A stretch of DNA of 40,072 nucleotides. Origin: Bacteroidaceae bacterium. GTDB taxonomy: Bacteria > Bacteroidota > Bacteroidia > Bacteroidales > Bacteroidaceae. The stretch covers positions 1 through 40,072 of the forward strand of contig JAFXTO010000018.1 of the NCBI GenBank assembly GCA_017535725.1, written 5' to 3'. This document shows positions 37,242-40,072 of this stretch, one piece after another. Each line of letters starts with the position of its first letter. The first letter of the stretch is position 1. The notes beneath the pieces were generated by a model. It did no database searches. It saw only the letters and a list, made by a program, of their open reading frames with translations, and was not told where the DNA came from. The position numbers and the translations under genes were made by a program.

Positions 37242-39443
37242 ATGAAAAGACAGATTCTATTATCAATGGTTTGCCTGATGACCATAGCAACACAGGCACA
37301 GACAGACACTACAACAGTCAAAAATGACTCCGTTATCTGGGACAAAGACTTAGAAGGTATGACCGTCACGGCGATGCGCCAACTCATCAAACAGGATATC
37401 GACCGCATCGGCTACGACGTTCAGGCCGACGAGGATTCGAAGACGGTAAGCGTGCTCGATATGCTGCGCAAAGTGCCGATGGTGACGATTGACGGAGAGG
37501 ATAATATAAAGGTGAAGGGCAGCGAGAACTACAAGATCTACAAGAACGGACACCTTGACCCCAGTTTGTCGAAAAATGCCAAGGAGATTCTGAAAGCCAT
37601 GCCCGCCTCTTCCGTGAAACGCATTGAGGTTATCACTGATCCTGGGGCACGTGAGGATGCCGAGGGAGTGAACGCCATCCTGAACATCGTGATGATGGAC
37701 ACGAAGAAGATGGAGGGCGTGACGGGTTCCGTAACGGGCACTTATAGTTCGCTTAATCTGCCCAGTCTCGGCACATACTTGGCTTCACAATTCGGCAAGG
37801 CAATAGTGTCGGTTGATTACGGTTACAACTATATGTCGAAACAGGCAACTAAGAACGACGGATATATAGAGCGCACATACGTCAACACGGGCAATACGCA
37901 AGTCGTCAACACCGAGGGCAGTAACCCGGGCTACGTCCACTATGTTGATGTCAATGCCAGCTATGATATTGACACACTCAACCTGTTATCGGCTTCATTG
38001 GGAGGTTACTTCTACAAAGTGAATGTTCAGGGCATTAGCGATGTCGCGATGATGAACAACGGCGGCAACCAACTCTATCGTTATACAGAAAACTACTACA
38101 TGCCAGGCTATCGTCACCACTCATGGGATGGTCGATTAGATTATCAGCACAAGACGCGTCGAAAGGGCGAGATGTTCACGCTCTCTTACATGCTCGCCCT
38201 GACGCGCCAACACACGGAACAGGAGACAAACTACACAGACATGCAGAACTTTCCCTACAGTTATAACGGATTCCTTGAGAATGCTAGTGAACGCTTCACG
38301 GAACACACGTTCCAGGCTGACTATGTCCGTCCGCTTTGGGAAGGACATAAGTTGGAGGTCGGCACCAAGTACATCTATCGCCAGAACAACAGCGATAACT
38401 CCCAGCGTTTCTACGATGCGACAATGACCACCACGAGTACCCTTTTCAACCACAACACGCAGATTGCCGCTGCCTACTTCGACTATATGTATAATAAGGA
38501 TAAGTGGTCGGCACGCGCTGGGCTGCGCTATGAGTACAGCCACATGAAAGGGCAATACCCCGACGGCAAAGCACAAGACTTCAGCAAGCACCTCAACGAC
38601 TGGGTGCCGCAGGCCAGCGTGAAGTACCAGATTGATGACCGCCAATCGTTGAAACTGGCTTATACGACCAGCATCACACGTCCCGGCATCACCTACCTCA
38701 ATCCTGCCGTCTACAGTTTTCCTGCTGCTGTGCAATTTGGAAATGCCCACTTGGTGAGCGCCCATGAACGGAGCGTCCTGCTCACCTACATGTATGTAGG
38801 CCAAAGACTCACCCTTCAAATAGTTCCGCAATACCGTTTCTATGACAATGCACTCGGTGCCATTATCTATGCTGATGGCGATACTCGCTATAGAACATGG
38901 GGAAATGTCCTGAAGCAGCACCGATTCCAGATGGAAGGTTATGTGCAGTGGAAACCATTCAACGGCACAACGTTCGTGGCCAACCTCAACTTCACGGACA
39001 ACCATGCAGAAAACATCGCCTCGAACCTCAAACAGCATTGCACCTCCATGTTCTATTACCTGAATCTCAGTCAGAAACTGCCATGGAAGCTTACCGCCAC
39101 CGCCTATACCTACGGACAAGTAGGCCATAGCCCCATGAATATTTACGCCTACAGCCAGTCATGGATAAGATACGCCTTCACCCTGCAACGCTCGTTTCTC
39201 AGCGACGACCGTCTCACCGTGCGCCTCATGGCCAACGCTCCGTTCAACAAGAATATGCACTACAAGACCCGTACCACCCAAGGCGACATCATCGGATGGG
39301 GCGACGAAATCTTAAGTCAGAACGGTCAATACTTCCGCATCGGAGTCACCTATCGCTTCGGCAAGCTCAAAGCCAGCGTGAAGAAAACCGAGACAACGAT
39401 TGAGAATAGCGACGAAGTGGGCGGAATCACGAAAGGAAAGTAA
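37242..39443 (+). CDS. Outer-membrane beta-barrel protein (TonB-dependent receptor-like)
   Basis: The 733-aa protein has a signal peptide (MKRQILLSMVCLMTIATQAQ). It is followed by a plug-like domain (residues about 35-155: KTVSVLDMLRKVPMVTIDGEDNIKVKG, VKRIEVITDPGAREDAEGVNAILNIV) and a long beta-barrel of alternating aromatic strands, ending near YRFGKLKASVKK. It fits the outer-membrane beta-barrel family (Pfam OMP_b-brl_3), relatives of TonB receptors. The N-terminal carboxypeptidase-like domain seen in many of them is missing. No SusD partner follows, so it is not a glycan SusCD pair; the substrate is unknown. The strong promoter and direct repeat suggest regulation by a response regulator. 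Confidence 0.9.
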   Translation: MKRQILLSMVCLMTIATQAQTDTTTVKNDSVIWDKDLEGMTVTAMRQLIKQDIDRIGYDVQADEDSKTVSVLDMLRKVPMVTIDGEDNIKVKGSENYKIYKNGHLDPSLSKNAKEILKAMPASSVKRIEVITDPGAREDAEGVNAILNIVMMDTKKMEGVTGSVTGTYSSLNLPSLGTYLASQFGKAIVSVDYGYNYMSKQATKNDGYIERTYVNTGNTQVVNTEGSNPGYVHYVDVNASYDIDTLNLLSASLGGYFYKVNVQGISDVAMMNNGGNQLYRYTENYYMPGYRHHSWDGRLDYQHKTRRKGEMFTLSYMLALTRQHTEQETNYTDMQNFPYSYNGFLENASERFTEHTFQADYVRPLWEGHKLEVGTKYIYRQNNSDNSQRFYDATMTTTSTLFNHNTQIAAAYFDYMYNKDKWSARAGLRYEYSHMKGQYPDGKAQDFSKHLNDWVPQASVKYQIDDRQSLKLAYTTSITRPGITYLNPAVYSFPAAVQFGNAHLVSAHERSVLLTYMYVGQRLTLQIVPQYRFYDNALGAIIYADGDTRYRTWGNVLKQHRFQMEGYVQWKPFNGTTFVANLNFTDNHAENIASNLKQHCTSMFYYLNLSQKLPWKLTATAYTYGQVGHSPMNIYAYSQSWIRYAFTLQRSFLSDDRLTVRLMANAPFNKNMHYKTRTTQGDIIGWGDEILSQNGQYFRIGVTYRFGKLKASVKKTETTIENSDEVGGITKGK

Positions 39444-39455
39444 ATCACAAACAAT

Positions 39456-39557
39456 ATGAAACGAGCAAAACGTCCCTTCCTCCTGACAGCCGCTCGCTTT
39501 CAACCACCAAGACGTGACGATTTTTTCAAATCAGAAATAGCAAAGAACAATAAATAA
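39456..39557 (+). CDS. Possible 33-aa basic peptide downstream of the beta-barrel gene
   Basis: A short frame begins 13 bp after the beta-barrel stop and encodes a peptide beginning MKRAKRPFLLTAARF with many Arg/Lys residues. The spacing fits an operon partner, but there is no recognisable motif. It may be a chance frame. Confidence 0.2.
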   Translation: MKRAKRPFLLTAARFQPPRRDDFFKSEIAKNNK

Positions 39558-40042
39558 TCACCCAATTAACCCAGAGACAGTAACGAGTCCATAAAAAAGA
39601 AATTTTTTTCAAAAACAACTACACACTACACAAACAGAGCCAATCGGCCCCTACGATTCCGCAGAGGCCAACTTGTCCGTGCAAAAATATGCTCTTTCCC
39701 CGACACAAACAATGACATTCGTGTAGGACACACGATGGATGTTTCGCGTGATATATTTATCTATATTTGCTACATAAATACATAGGTTTTTTATTATCCT
39801 ATTGAAATACTGTTATTTGACTTTCTGTAATCTATGTAGTTTTCCTCAAATTCATGTAGTTTATATGATAATTTTATATCAAATGTGCTACTTTTATGTA
39901 GTTTTATGGCTACTTCTATGTAGTTTCGTGACTTCCTTTATGTAATTTTAAGGCAACTTTTGTATAGTTTTATGGCAACTTCTAAGTAGTTTCATGGCAA
40001 CTTTTATATAGTTTCATTTGACTTCTTGTATGCATCTTCGAG
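39558..40042. other. AT-rich non-coding region
   Basis: About 485 bp without a gene. Base composition drops sharply in GC after 39700. The second half is a 22-bp tandem repeat array. No clear promoter for the beta-barrel side and no RNA gene is seen. Confidence 0.6.
39837..40030. repeat. 22-bp degenerate tandem repeat array
   Basis: Units start with TAGTTT or TAATTT at 39899, 39921, 39943, 39965, 39987 and 40009, each exactly 22 bp, with earlier decayed units back to about 39837. A typical unit is TAGTTTCATGGCAACTTTTA. Copies differ by substitutions only. Confidence 0.85.
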
Positions 40043-40072
40043 TTATTCCCTCATGATTTCCTCGTAGAACCA
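40043..40072 (-). CDS. Possible C-terminal end of a gene running off the window
   Basis: On the minus strand the last 30 bp read WFYEEIMRE and a TAA stop. Codon content is coding-like, and the array begins just beyond the stop. Only nine residues are visible, so neither family nor reality is certain. Confidence 0.3.
   Translation of the reverse strand, partial: WFYEEIMRE

Noticed and set aside
38136-39128. 330-aa open frame on the minus strand
   Set aside because: It is antisense to the beta-barrel gene, which has a clear signal peptide, plug and barrel; the shadow has none.
39837-40030. CRISPR array in the AT-rich end region
   Set aside because: The 22-bp units are contiguous and degenerate; there are no unique spacers.

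Overview
The window is a chromosomal segment of a Bacteroidales bacterium, most likely a Prevotellaceae-type anaerobe. The evidence is the housekeeping promoter form TAnnTTTG in front of many genes, a T9SS protein (PorZ-like), an outer-membrane beta-barrel of the TonB-receptor type, a bacterial V/A-type ATPase operon carrying a DUF2764 gene, DUF5056/DUF6249-type membrane proteins beside ECF sigma factors, and GH2/SGNH carbohydrate enzymes. There is no phage, plasmid, insertion sequence or CRISPR array.

Layout. 1-1.3 kb: a secreted glutathione peroxidase-nitroreductase fusion (minus strand). 1.5-5 kb: rpsO, a YfhO-family membrane protein and tRNA-Arg(CCT). 5-12.6 kb: a minus-strand block leuS-yitT-rdgB-porZ-ridA. 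12.8-15.4 kb: a secreted SGNH esterase and a GH2 glycosidase. 15.4-19 kb: U32 protein and tRNA-dihydrouridine synthase (divergent), then purU. 18.9-21 kb: ECF sigma locus 1 with two membrane proteins. 21.2-25.9 kb: cysE, a THUMP RNA methyltransferase with an RG-rich tail, and RNase R. 26-27.1 kb: an NAD-dependent epimerase. 27.2-35.4 kb: the V-type ATPase operon E-DUF2764-A-B-D-I-K, closed by a strong terminator. 35.5-36.9 kb: ECF sigma locus 2. 37.2-39.4 kb: an outer-membrane beta-barrel protein. 39.4-40 kb: AT-rich non-coding DNA with 22-bp tandem repeats and the last codons of another gene.

Two signals stand out. (1) A candidate ECF promoter, TGYAAY-N17/18-GTCTWA, stands before ECF locus 1, before the sigma gene of locus 2, before the third gene of locus 2 (the last two lie in a near-identical 32-bp direct repeat), and before the SGNH esterase. 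This suggests an autoregulated envelope regulon. (2) The segment is full of short-period repeat arrays, mostly degenerate octamers in strict 8-bp register, and of palindromic mobile-looking elements. They fill intergenic gaps and have entered at least five reading frames without breaking them: yfhO twice, including its start codon; dus, where the unit is 15 bp rather than 16; the U32 gene; and rnr. Repeat DNA also encodes part of the PorZ signal peptide. Two homologous ~148-bp inverted-repeat elements exactly fill the A-B and B-D gaps of the ATPase operon.

All functions are assigned from protein motifs read by eye. No database search was possible. Promoters, leaderless starts and regulon membership are inferences from sequence.
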